Shown here: one piece after another, positions 1-9,999 of the stretch
Numbering within the stretch: the first letter of the stretch is position 1
Layout: each line of letters opens with the position of its first letter
The notes under the pieces: generated by a model
What the model was told of the DNA's origin: nothing
The model's input: the letters and a program-made list of their open reading frames with translations, nothing else
The model's database searches: none
Program-made: the position numbers and the translations under genes
Source: Carnegiea gigantea
Lineage: Eukaryota; Streptophyta; Magnoliopsida; Caryophyllales; Cactaceae
Assembly (NCBI GenBank): GCA_029747015.1
Contig: JAKOGI010001205.1
Span: forward strand, 124,001 to 188,000
DNA: 64,000 bases
Direction: 5' to 3'

Positions 1-230
1 CATATTTTAATCTTACTGTGGCAGAGGAGGCTGCCCAAGACTTCGATCTTCTTGAGATGACTCAGGCCATCTTCTACGCTATGGTAGTCAACGAGGCCCT
101 GGAGCTAGGAGTCGTGAGTAAAGACCTAGCCGAACATTTGAAATCGTCTCTTTAGGGTATGCGATGGTACATGTGTGAAGTTTGGCTGCAGCTCGACAAA
201 CACGCCCTTATGTGGGCGCAATACCATAGA
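1..230 (+). pseudogene. Truncated first copy of the short antisense ORF
   Basis: The plus-strand translation from position 3 onwards matches the protein at 957-1268 residue for residue in its second half (FYAMVV, ALELGV, a KD/RD pair, then a leucine-rich end). The 5' part lies outside the window. A TAG at 153-155 interrupts it, yet similarity to copy two continues past that stop (a NKHAL/DKHAL block), so the stop is probably secondary. It resembles uncharacterised plant proteins associated with retrotransposon 3' regions; no function is known to me. Confidence 0.55.
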
Positions 231-484
231 TAGGCCAATCAAAGAGGGGGACCTGGACCGGTGAGCGATTGAGAAGAGAACTCAGAGTCAAGTGATGCCC
301 CGCCCCCTTATAGTGATGAAGAGTGGTCCTAGGTTTCCCTGGAGTTTGCCTCTTTATCCCATTATTTGCTCTTGTAAGGTCGGCTTACATTTACTAATGA
401 TGGCAATGAAAAGTTGTTCTTTTACTTTGGGGTTGGGCCTCTTCATCAATCTCTTTACCTTCATCTGGTAGTGTTTTTATACGA

Positions 485-735
485 GTGGTGGCCGGCCCCT
501 AGGCTGTGTTGTAGGGGCTGGCTAGGACCCTCAGCCTCTCACAGGTGCTAGAATTATAACAACCGGCCCTTAGGCCATGCTCAAGGACCCGTAGCCCCTT
601 TTGGGGGCTAGTGGTGGAGCGACCAGCCCCTAAACCGTGCTCGAGAACCCTCAGCCCCTTTGGGATCTAATAGGTGTAGCGACCAGCCCCGAGGTCGTGT
701 AATAGGGCCCTTAGCTCTTTTTTTGGGACTACGGG
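485..735. repeat. Tandem array 1 of ~59-bp hairpin repeat (about 4 units)
   Basis: Degenerate units share the core AGCGACCGGCCCYTRGGCC, then a CTCAGGAACCCTTAGCCCC block and a short palindrome of the form AGCCCCTTTTGGGGGCT. The first unit at 485-545 is the most diverged. The array sits just upstream of promoter-like copy 1. Related arrays lie at 1,571-2,077 and 5,346-5,910. Confidence 0.8.
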
Positions 736-769
736 TGTGTTGGGCCATTCTGCTTATTTGTCTACCACA

Positions 770-955
770 TGACATGGATTAAGTGGTGCTGTGGTCTTCC
801 AAGCGCCTTAGAAGGTGTGTCACCGCTTCCACTCCTCTCTCTTCCCCTATATAAAGGACTTGGTTCCTTAAGGGAGGTCATTTTGAGGCATCCTTAAACC
901 CTTTTAGAGAGAGAGAGATAGGTGTTCTAGAGAGAGGCTCTGCTCTTTTCTTCAT
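770..955 (+). promoter_or_regulatory. Promoter-like module, copy 1 (TATA at 848-855)
   Basis: A TATATAAA box at 848-855 follows a pyrimidine-rich stretch and precedes a GAGAGA-rich leader ending in a conserved CTAGAGAGAGGCTCTGCT block (about 931-949). The ATG of the 103-codon ORF follows at 957. The whole block is paralogous to 2,095-2,300. It points away from the direction of the host retrotransposon. Transcription from it is inference. Confidence 0.55.
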
Positions 956-956
956 C

Positions 957-1268
957 ATGGTTTTTCCCCCCTTTCTTGATACTGAGGAGATGGCCGATCA
1001 CGTTAGGCAAACTTTTAAGTGGAACTTGAGGGGGGCCTCGTGCTCTCCTCGGCCACTTCCGAAGGAATACCGAGATCTATGCCCGAGCTTCACTCTAGCT
1101 GACGCAAAAGAGGCCGCACGGGATTTTGACATTCCTGAAATGATCGAAGCCTCCTTCTATGCCATGGTGGTCGATGATGCTTTGGAGCTGGGCGTCATAA
1201 GCAGAGACATGGCTGGGGCCTTGAAGTTGGCCCTGGAAGGTCTGCGATGTCTCATTTTCGAGTCTTAG
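957..1268 (+). CDS. Short antisense ORF of the Tat 3' region (hypothetical, copy 2)
   Basis: A 103-residue reading frame starts 109 nt after a TATA box. The start was chosen because it follows the duplicated promoter/leader block. Visible features are an N-terminal LDTEEMADHVRQ segment, a PRPLPKEY motif, and a helix-like DIPEMIEASFYAMVVDDALE stretch. Similarity to copy 1 runs past the stop at 1266-1268 into NKHAL, so the protein may have been longer and this stop premature. It is followed by an acidic region and a TGATGGCAATGAAAA 3' flank shared with copy 1. I do not recognise a functional domain. It may be a captured gene or a retrotransposon accessory ORF. Confidence 0.5.
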   Translation: MVFPPFLDTEEMADHVRQTFKWNLRGASCSPRPLPKEYRDLCPSFTLADAKEAARDFDIPEMIEASFYAMVVDDALELGVISRDMAGALKLALEGLRCLIFES

Positions 1269-1570
1269 CTGAGGGTCAACAAGCATGCCCTTCCAGGTGC
1301 GCAGCTCTGTACGTAAGCCAATCATGGAGTAGGCCCGAGTCGGCGATCGATCACGAGGAGGATTTGGGCTCTAGTGATGTCCCGCCCCCTGCTAGTGATG
1401 ACGAGTAGTCATAGGTGTTTAGCGATAGCTGGCCTTTTCATTTTGTCCTTTCTCTTCGTAAGATTATCTTGTAATTTCCCATGATGGCAATGAAAAATCG
1501 TTCCATTATACAAGGACTTGACTTTTTCATCTATGCCTTTCATTCTTCTCCTAGTGATGCTTTTATGCAA

Positions 1571-2077
1571 GCATGGCGACTGGCCCCTTTGGAGGGGCTA
1601 AGGGTATAGCGACTGGCACCTGGGCCGCACTATAAGACCCTTAGCACCTTTTTAGGGGCTAAAGGTACAATGACCAGCCCCTGGACCATGCTTAGGTGAT
1701 CCTTAGCCCCTTGGGGGCTGAAGGTATAGCGACCGGCCCCTGGGCCGTGCTTAGGAACCCTCAGCCCTTTATGGGCTAACAGGTGTAGTGACCGGCTCCT
1801 GGACCATGCTTAGGTAATCCTTAGCTCTTTGAGGGCTGAAGGTTTAGTGACCGGCCCCCGGGTTGTGCTTAGGTAATCTTCAGCCCTTGGGGGCTAGAGG
1901 TATAGCGATTGGCTCCTAGGCCGTGCTGAGGAACCCTTAGCCCTTTGAGTGCTAGAGGTATAGCAACCGGCCCCTGGGTCGTGCTTAAATGATCCTTAAC
2001 CCCTTGAGGGCTACAGGTATAGCAACCAACCCTTGGCCGTGCTTACGTGATCCTTAGCCCCCCGAGGGCTAAGGGTA
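1571..2077. repeat. Tandem array 2 of ~59-bp hairpin repeat (about 9 units)
   Basis: About nine units of 57-60 bp each begin with TAGCGACCGGCYCCTGG and end in GGGGGCTRAAGGT. Each unit carries a potential stem from AGCCCYTTGGGGGCT. The array lies between the 3' flank of the 957-1268 ORF and promoter-like copy 2. Confidence 0.85.
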
Positions 2078-2094
2078 TGCGAGAGACCACGTCT

Positions 2095-2300
2095 GTTTGG
2101 ATACCACGTGTCATGGGCCAAGTGGTATTCTAGCCTCTTAATCGTTAAGGAGAACGTGTTGCCTCATTCTCTCCCTCCCTTCTCCTATATAACCGAAGTT
2201 GGCCTCCTTGCAGAAGTCATTTTAACATGCCCTCAAATTTCTTCTAGAGCAAGAAACAGATTTTCTAGAGAGAGAGGCTCTGCTTCCCCCCTTTGTCTTC
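2095..2300 (+). promoter_or_regulatory. Promoter-like module, copy 2 (TATA at 2186-2192)
   Basis: A TATATAA box at 2186-2192 lies in the same context as copy 1: CTCTCCCTCC upstream, a GAAGTCATTTTAA block downstream, then CTAGAGAGAGAGGCTCTGCT near 2262-2283. It is followed by a CTTCAA-rich leader with a possible 5' UTR splice donor (CAG/GTATGC at about 2411), then the ATG at 2467. Confidence 0.55.
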
Positions 2301-2466
2301 CTTCAAACTTATTGTTGCATCTTCAACTTCTCCTTTGAATCTTCAAAGGGGTCACGTGTATCTTCAACCTTGCCTTCAACTTCATCTTTAACCTCTTCCA
2401 CTTCTCCCAGGTATGCACTTCTGTTCCTTCTTTAGGAGTTACATCTTGTGTTAATATTGTATGAAT

Positions 2467-5093
2467 ATGTCTTCATCCTATTCGTCCAGTAGGAACATCC
2501 CTAAGAGGTCTGCTGGCCCCCAGATGGAGGGCCACCACCCTCAGTTTCAAGCCTCTCGATCCTAATTGATGGTCGAGTAGTTACACACGTTCCCTCAAAT
2601 AATCAGTTTAGAGAGCCTAAGAAAATTCCTTATGCCGTGCCGACATATGAGCCCGACACCCCTTCATGGTCTAGTTGTGAGTACTCTTCTACCCTTAACA
2701 TCCTCAGCATTGAGGGGGAGGTTGTCTATCCGCAGGAAATTGATGTGGCGGTTTCCCACATGACTGACTTTCAAGAACACAGGCTAGCAATGTCGCAGGC
2801 ATCCTAACAATTGAAGAGTCCTAACCAACTCATAGCCGAAGGGTCTTCCGAAGGCAACTACTCTTTTGCCTCCTGCTCTCATAGAGCGAGCAAAGAAGCT
2901 AGGTCTGTCAGCACTAGTTTCTCCGCCAGGGGGCAGGAAAGTAGTTCGTCCAGCTTCCACTCATCAGCTTCTCGTTTGAGGGGGGGGCATGCTCAGAAAA
3001 AGCCAGTTCCCGAAGTGATGGTCGAGGGACGATCTTCCCGGCGTCTCCCGAACAGTCAAAGCCTCAAGACGGGTCGAGCACCCATTTCCCCAACCCCAAG
3101 GTCATCATTTCCTTAAAGAGGCTGGTGCTGCAGGAGAAGTGCCTCCTGCCCCCCAGGTATAAATTCATCATCCTTGATGCTGACGCCATCGTAAATAAGC
3201 TACTCTCAAACTGTATAGCAATCTATCGGCGATCTTCTCTTATGGCGTATGGTTCCCACTTCACCCGGTCATCATGGAGATCCTAAACAAGTATGAGTTG
3301 GCGCCCGCGTAGATTTTTCCCACATCCAAGCACAACATTTGTTCTTCCATCATGACATGCGGGTCGTGCGGGTTAACCTGCATGGATCGTGCTTTCGGAC
3401 TGGTCCATACGGTCCAGAGGGCTCCCAGCGAGACCGGGGATCTCGGTTGATATTATTTTAATAATAGGTTGGGCTACATGACCGCCATTGAGAAGAAGTC
3501 TAAAGTAAAAAACTGGAAGTATGATTTCCTTTTTGTGCGCCGTAAGGCCGGTTGGGGGGATCTCCCGGACTAGAACGACGAGAAGTCGGTCCGCAGATCG
3601 CAGCCCATTCGGGGAGCCGACTGTGGAGGAGACCAAGACCACCCGCTATTTTTAGTACTACCCGCGGGAGGACGATTGTCCAAAGGCGATATCCTTCATG
3701 TCTCAGATAGTGGACATGGGAAAGGAGCCCGCGTGCAAACGGAGCAGGTCGAGTGATAGGGACCTTTCAATTGGTTTCCTAAGTTGTCGTTCTTTGAGAA
3801 CGACTTTTTTCTCACCGACACGGGCCTCCTTATTCTTAAATATTGCTCTAAGCATACTTAACGTCGCTTCTTCGTCTGGTTTTTTTCTTAGGTTCTGACC
3901 TGACTTTCTTCTATTTTGTGCAAAGCAGGCACGGGAGATGCTTTCTCCTTTTGAGAGTAGGCAGGCTACTGAGCAGGAAATAGTAGTTGAGAATAAAAGG
4001 CGTCGCGAAGAGGAAATGCGTCGGCGCGTCGAGACGCAGGTAGGGAAGGTATGTCTTCTGGCTGCGTTGTGACTTCTTGTGAAAAAGGTGTTAACTCCGC
4101 GTCAACTTACCCACTTATTCCTTTTTGACAGGCGCCAAAGTTGGCATCGCACGGTCGAAAGCCTCCCGCGGTGTCGGTGAACCTACTTTGGGCGGATAAG
4201 TGCAAGCCGTAGCACTGGGATCTCCCACTGAGGGCGACTCTCGTGAAAACCATCAGGCTGCACCGCGGGCTGTTGGGGACCCCTTGGTAAATACTCAGGG
4301 CCAAGCCGCGGATTTCTTGGTGGCTGATTCCTCTGCCAAGTACGCCTTGCTGGTAAACTTGACTAAGTCCTGCGCTCTGGCCCCTTCTGGCTCGGCAGAG
4401 CCACTAAAGGTCACCGAGCAGCAGGTTGCCATTACAGAGGTAAGGCCAAACCTTCTCCTACTTCCTTTTACCTTGCTACTTGTTTTTCCCTTCGGCTAAT
4501 CTTGGTAGAGTGGTCCGCCAGGCATTTGCTTGGGCGTTAAAGGTCGTGGGATCGACCCCGTCCGTTTCAGTCCTGGAGAAGCGAATCCTCGACCTCCAAG
4601 CAGAGTGTTAGAAGTCAGAAAAGTCTGCGGCCAAGTATAAACGCCGCTTTGAGAAAGCGAAGAAAGAGAAAGAGGCCTTGGAGGCTAAAAAAGGGACATG
4701 TAATGCCATCTAGAAGAGATCCGTTCTAAAGCAAAGGCCAAGGCCGCGGCTGGAGCTGAGAAAGTAGCTAAGGCCGAACAGCAAGGCTACTAACGCGGCC
4801 ATGAGGACCGTACGACGTTCTTTCGGGGACTCTTGGTGGTCTTGGCTCCTAATGCTTTATGCCAAGATGGCTACTTCGAGGCGTACGTTAAGTACGTGGA
4901 GGATCATCGTCAACTCCAGGTCAAGGGACAAAATCCTAAGCTCTTGGATTTCATCCCGCCGGTAACTGATGAAGATGACCTGGGTGACGAGGAGACCACG
5001 CCTCTAGATGGTAGGGCTGCAACTTCTGATGGTGAAGGCCATGAGGACGAAGCGCATAGAGACAGTAATGATGATGGGGATCAGGACGTTTGA
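2467..5093 (+). pseudogene. Antisense gene of 'putative gypsy type transposon' family (PF04195-like), degraded
   Basis: The plus strand encodes, in several broken frames, a protein like the plant family annotated as putative gypsy type transposon. It starts with a serine-rich MSSSYSSSRN. The middle (about 3,160-3,700) reads an EILNKYELAP segment, a YYFNNR...KNWKYDFLFVRR block and a YYPREDDCPKAI motif. The C-terminus (4,560-5,093) has a charged coiled-coil-like part (KYKRRFEKAKKEKEALE) and an acidic tail rich in D and E ending at TGA 5091-5093. Introns are likely (GAGGTAAGG at 4,438; TTGGTAG/AG at 4,503-4,510). It runs antisense to gag-pol, like gene 23 of maize Grande. Stops and frameshifts are frequent. 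Family assignment is from recognition of the pattern and needs a profile search. Confidence 0.65.
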
Positions 5094-5176
5094 TGTATAC
5101 GATCTCCAATTGCTTCTTGTCCTCTTTTTTGTTTCTGGCCTACTGGCCTTCATTAGTGCTTATACCTTTTTTATTT

Positions 5177-5182
5177 AATAAA
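5177..5182 (+). terminator. AATAAA polyadenylation signal of the antisense gene
   Basis: AATAAA lies 84 nt after the stop codon at 5093 in a T-rich 3' flank, before tandem array 3. Position and context fit a poly(A) signal; use is inferred. Confidence 0.45.
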
Positions 5183-5345
5183 ATCTCTGACTTTTGCCAT
5201 GAAATTCTCGACTTTGTCATTTACTTCTTCACTTATTATTTTGCTTGCCTCTATATACTCTTCTTTGCTTATGCTTCATAGGACTGTGGCCCCTAGGGAA
5301 AACGACAAGTAAAGAGTGGTGCTTCCTATGCGGGGTCTAGTAAAT

Positions 5346-5910
5346 TGTAACGATCCTTAGTCCGTATAGCAATTGGCGCTTAGGCTGTGCTGAGGGACCC
5401 TTAGCCTCTTTTTAGGGCTAAAAGGTAGCGACCGGCCCTTAGGCCATGCTAGGGAACCCTTAGCCCCTTTTGGGGGCTAAAAGGTATAGCGACCGGCCCT
5501 TAGGCCATGCTGAGGAATGCTTAGCCCCTTTTGGGGGCTAAAAGGTATAGCAACCGGCCCTTAAGCTATGCTCAGGAACCCTTAGCCCCCTTTTGGGGCT
5601 AAAAGATATAGCGACCAGCCCTTAGACCGTGCTCAGAGACCTTTAGCCCCCTTGTGGTGGCCAATAAGTACTGACCAGCCCTTAGGCCATCTGGCCATGC
5701 TCAGGAACCCTTAGCCCCTTTTAGGGGCTAAAAGGTATAGCGACTGACCCTTAGGCCGTACTCAGTAACCCTTAGCCCCTTTTGGGGGCTAAAAGGTGTA
5801 GCAACCAACCCTTAGGCCGCCTTAGCCCCTTTTGGGTGCTAAAAGGTATAGCGACCGACCCTTAGGTCATGCTCAGGAACCATTTGCCCTTTTTGGGGAT
5901 CAAAAGGTGT
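5346..5910. repeat. Tandem array 3 of ~60-bp hairpin repeat (about 9 units)
   Basis: Units of about 60 bp read AGCGACCGGCCCTTAGGCC, then a GCTCAGGAACCCTTAGCCCC block and a TTTTGGGGGCTAAAAGGTAT end. One unit near 5,680 carries an internal GGCCATCT duplication and one near 5,800 is shortened. This is the most homogeneous of the three arrays and lies between integrase and the antisense gene, the known hypervariable 3' region of Tat elements. Confidence 0.9.
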
Positions 5911-6012
5911 AAAAAAAGGTACGGATGTAAAGTGACTGTTGTGGCTTTTGTATTCATAGTAAGAGAAACACAAGTATATAGGTATTAAGCTGGGAGTGGA
6001 AAAGATTGCTAC

Positions 6013-7440
6013 TGACAGTACTTCCGTAAATTACTGCTATGCCAGGTTCATGGGATGGGGGTGCCTCTGGGGGTCTCGAGCCGATATATGCTTGGCCGTA
6101 CTTGATCTATTACCCTGTATGGGCCTTCCCAATTCACCATGAGCTTGTCGTGCTCTCCTACGCGCGCCACTGCTTTTGTGCGGCAGAGGATAAGATCTCC
6201 CACCTAGATAAGGTGGAGCTTGACAGTGCGGTCTTTGAGCCAGGCAATGCGGAGTTTGTAGAGTGCCTCCCAAAGGAGGGCATCACCTCGGATAGAGGGA
6301 AGGAGGTCAAGAGCTTCGCGGAGTGCCGCGTTGTTAAGTTCTTCTTGGAACGTGGTAAGGCGATGCATGTGGAGTGCTACTTCAATAGGTAGCACGACCT
6401 CCGACCCATGCACCAATGTGAATGGCGTTTCTTCAGTGGCAGTCTTCTCAGTCATGCGGATCGACCATAGGACGCCGTGTAGTTCCTTGGCCCATTTTCC
6501 CTTTGCTTCGTCAAGCTTCTTCTGCAGGCCATGTAGGATGACCTTGTTTGCGGCTTCGGCCTAGCTGTTTGTCTGAGGATGAGCAACAGCAGTGAGCAGA
6601 GCTTGACACCCCAGGGTGTTAAGGAAATTGGTGACCATTGCTGTGTCAAACTGCCGCCCGTTGTCAAAGATCATCGCTCTAGAAATGCCGAAGCGGGTGA
6701 TGATACTTTTCCAGATAAACTTTCGAACTTCAACCGTAGTAATGGAGGCGACAACCTCTTCTTCAACCCACTTAGTAAAGTAATCTACCGTAACAAAGAG
6801 GTATTTGTGCTGCCTCATAGCCTTGGGGAAGGGTCCAAGTATGCCCATACCCCATGTAGCAAATGATAGGGGACTGACGAGCAGCGTCAGGGTGTGGTAG
6901 GCCGTCATTGGATGGGGGCGAATTTCTGGCACTTATCAGAGGTTCCAGCCAAGTTCATAGCATCTTCTCACAGGGAAGGCCAGTAATAGCCCGTTCATAT
7001 CGCCGCGACTGCTAGGGTGTGGCCACCAATGTGAGAGCTACATACTCTTTCATGCAACTCCTCCAGTATCTTCTTCCCCACCTCCGGGGTTACGTAGCGC
7101 GGCAAGAGGCGAGCATAAGATCGCTTGTACAAGATCCTGTCGTATAGTATGAACCAATTTGCTCGTCTCTTAACGCGGTCGGCCTCCTTGGAGTCGGGGG
7201 GTAGCGTACCGTCAGCCAGGTATGTGCATATAGGGTCCATCGATTTGGAACTCCTATCTAGCCATAGTATTTTATGAGGGTCGATGCTTCCTTCCATCAG
7301 AATTTCCCATTGGATTCGTTTTGGCCTTCCGTTCTTAGAAGAGCTAGCCAACTTTAACAATGCATTAGGTTGTTGGTTCTCCAACTGGGATATATGTGTG
7401 ATCAAGAAATGCTTTAGTAATTTTATGGCTTCGCACACCC
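6013..7440 (-). pseudogene. Tat integrase (zinc finger, DDE core, C-terminal domain), broken
   Basis: On the minus strand an HHCC-type N-terminal region ends in HERVCSSHIGGH (about 7,030-7,065). The rve core follows with VDYFTKWVE (first Asp) and FDNGRQFD (second Asp). Next comes AHPQTNS, a TAG stop where CAG is expected, and AEAANK (the Glu). The C-terminal part carries ETPFTLVHGSEVVLPIE and WEGPYRVIDQ, ending near HSSNLRKY at about 6,013. At least the TAG at about 6,558-6,563 and several frame changes inactivate it. The family inserts retrotransposon cDNA into the host genome. Confidence 0.9.
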
Positions 7441-7441
7441 G

Positions 7442-7705
7442 TCAAACGTAAGCTGCCATGGTGTCATCCTTTACGTCGTATTCCTCGTTAAGAGGGCTAA
7501 CCACAAGCTGAGAGTCTAAAAACGCTCGGACCGAGTCTGCTCCCCCTATATAAGATAACTCTACGCCTACTATCAAGGCCTCATATTTAGCCTCGTTGTT
7601 CGACGCATTGAACATGAACTTCAAGGCATGCTTATGCCGCACTTCCTGGGGGCTTTCGATAATCAGGTCAGCGCCACTGCCATCCTTAATAGACGAGCCA
7701 TTCAT
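7442..7705 (-). pseudogene. Archaeal-type RNase H domain (Tat-specific second RNase H)
   Basis: The frame contains YMNGSSIKDGSGADL, FNASNNEAKYEALIVG and FLDSQLVVSPLNEEY, the three conserved blocks of the aRNH (RVT_3) fold with the D, E and D residues visible. It lies between the Ty3-type RNase H and the integrase, diagnostic of Tat. The piece is open for 87 codons, but neighbouring parts of the polyprotein are interrupted. Confidence 0.85.
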
Positions 7706-7709
7706 ATAA

Positions 7710-9067
7710 AGGTTCCACGAAGGGGAGGGCGAGCCAGTATCAGTGGGTGTGCTGGCGCTTTCGGCTAAGAAGTCTTCTAGGGCATGAGCTTTAATAGCTC
7801 GTCACGCCTCAAAGACGAGATCATATTGAGACAACTCTACTGCTAACTTCAAGAGCCGTCCGGAAGCATCCAGCTATTGAAGGACATTCTTAAGGGGCTG
7901 GTCAGTGAGGACGGTCACCTTATGCACCTCGAAGTAAGGCTACAACTTCCGGCTGGCCATCACAAGCGTGTGGGCAAATTTCTCGATAAGTAGGTAATTT
8001 ATTTTTGCTCCTGCCAAGGCATGGCTGACATAATGAATTGAAATCTGTTCCTTAGCCCTCTTCACTACCAGAAATGCACCTATGGCTTGTTCTCAGGCTG
8101 CCAGGTAGAGTAGGAGCGTCTCCCCAGGGAGGGAACTTGCTATCTTTGGCAAATGAGCCAAGTAGGTTTTGAGTACTTGAAAGGCCTCATCAACTTCTTC
8201 GTCCCACACAAAGTTGGCACGTCTTCACAGGACGAGGAAAAAAGGGCGGCATTTGTTGGCGGATCTGGACATGAAGCACCCCAAAGCTGCGATACACCTA
8301 GTTAGTCATTGGGCTTCCTTAATGTTACACGGTGGCTTCATGTCTAATACTGCTTGGATTTTGTCCGGATTAGCCTCTATCCCCTAGCTGCTGATCATGA
8401 ACCCGAGGAACTTACCTGATCGAACTCCAAACACACACTTCTTCGGGTTAAGTTTCATGCCGAACGTTCAGAGGATATCAAATGTCTTCCGCAGATCCTG
8501 TCCTTGCTCGATGTCGAGCATGCTTTTCACGATCATCTCATCCACATATACCTCTATGGTCTGACAGATGAGAGGCTTGAATAATTTGTTTACTAGCCGT
8601 TGTACGTGGCCCCTGCATTCTTCAACCTGAAGAGCATTACCTTGTAGCAATGCAAGCCTCGGTCGGTCAAGAATGCGGTCTTCCCTTGATCCTCCAGACA
8701 TAGGGGTATATGGTGGTACCCTGAGAAGGCGTCCATAAAGCCCAGTAAGGCATGCCCGACCGTGGTGTACACCAGCTTATCGATCTTTGGGAGGAGATAG
8801 CTGTTCTTCGGGCATGCTTTGTTCAAGTCAGTGAAATCCACACACATTCTCTAAGTCCCATTTGGTTTTTTTAACCAGAACGATGTTTGAGATCCATTCT
8901 GAGCACTTGCATTCTCGGACGAAACCTGCCTCAAGTAGTTTCTGCACCTCCGCTGTAGCTGTCGTGATCGTCTTAGGACCCATGTGTCGCTTCTTTTGGA
9001 TGACCGGTTTGTGAGTGGGGTCCACGTTCAACTTGTGTTCCATTATGGCGGAATCAATACCGGGCAT
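7710..9067 (-). pseudogene. Tat reverse transcriptase and first RNase H, frameshifted
   Basis: RT begins near MPGIDSAIMEHKLNVDP (9,067). It continues through KKRHMGPKT, FVRECKCSEW, a frame break at about 8,847, CVDFTDLNKACPKNSY, then MDAFSGYHHI. The catalytic box reads YVDE where the family has YVDD, a likely inactivating change. RNase H follows (about 8,400-7,900) with YYVSHALAGAKINYLLIEKF-type residues. Several TAG or TGA stops occur at former CAG or TGG codons. The domain would copy element RNA into DNA. Confidence 0.88.
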
Positions 9068-9404
9068 CTTCTCGAGCCGAAAGTGAAAACGTCTCGGTAC
9101 TCCTGTACGAGTTTAATCAAGGAATGTCGGATAAAGGCCTCCATCTCCCGGCCCAACTAGACCGTCCGTTCGGGATGGTCACTTGTAGAGGCACATCTTC
9201 GAAGCCGTCGATGGCCTCCACGCGCGGCCGCTCAGACTCTGTTGAAGCTAGTGTGTGTATTACTAAGGCCTCAGCGGGATTAGGTGGTGCGGTCCGTGGC
9301 CTTTTGTCCGATGGCAGGGGGCCTGCCAGTCCCCGCTCGGCCGATCGTTCCACCAATGGCTGGATACTGACCAGGTAGCATTATCGAGCCGTCCGCTGGT
9401 CTCC

Positions 9405-9833
9405 TTACAGCTTGCCAACGCTTCCATCGTCAGCCTTGAACTGAAGTTGGAGTAGGTATGAGGCGATGACGGCCTTTACCTTATGTAGGGTGGGCCTTCC
9501 CAAGATGACATTGTAGGCCGTAGGGACGTCTACCACCAAGAAATCTACTTCGAGGTTGCTTACCTTGGTCTTGCCACCAAAGCATAGTGGAAGGCGGATC
9601 ATCCCCGTGGGGTTCACTTCTTGCTCCCAAAAGCCCAAAATATGATGCACCAGGGGGACGATTTCCCTCCTCGGATTCTTCAGTTTCTTCGAGCAATCAC
9701 AGGTGATGATGTCTATTGAGCTCTTGGTGTCAATAAGGATTCTCCGTACAATTGCGCTGGTCACTTTCATCTCGACCACCAATAGGTCATTGTGTGGGGA
9801 GGTAAAGTACGGGCTTTCTCCCCCAAACACCAT
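9405..9833 (-). pseudogene. Tat aspartic protease region
   Basis: A 142-codon frame contains VFGGE, ASPHND-like and EMKVTSAIVRRILIDTKSS blocks, then IDIIT, LGFWEQEVNPTG and VDVPTAYNVILGRPTLHK. The active-site triad DTG(S) has become DTK, which should abolish catalysis. It lies between gag and RT in the polyprotein order. Confidence 0.88.
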
Positions 9834-9999
9834 GGTTGGTACTGCAATTCGGCTCCCTTGTTCAGCCGTGAGAACTTACAGCGCTCCCCGAAGTTGAGCC
9901 TTCCATGCAAACCGAGTGATACCTTCTACGTATCCCCCGGCGATGGTGGCTACTATCTCGGTGCAGCATTCTACATCTAGGGGTTCGGGCCGTATGGGC

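Noticed and set aside
3373..3642. 89-codon minus-strand frame
   Set aside because: It is the shadow of the degraded antisense gene on the plus strand, where recognisable family motifs lie.
4503..4559. tRNA- or SINE-like pol III promoter (TGGTAGAGTGG box A, GGGATCGACCCC box B)
   Set aside because: The stretch is in frame with the following coding segment (QAFAWALKVVGS leading into LEKRILDLQAEC) after a plausible AG splice acceptor, and it has no A tail or target duplication, so it is most likely an exon with chance similarity.
9124..9378. Plus-strand frames over the retrotransposon protease/RT region and elsewhere at 6,039-6,866 and 11,069-11,723
   Set aside because: They oppose clear gag-pol domains on the minus strand and have no motif of their own.
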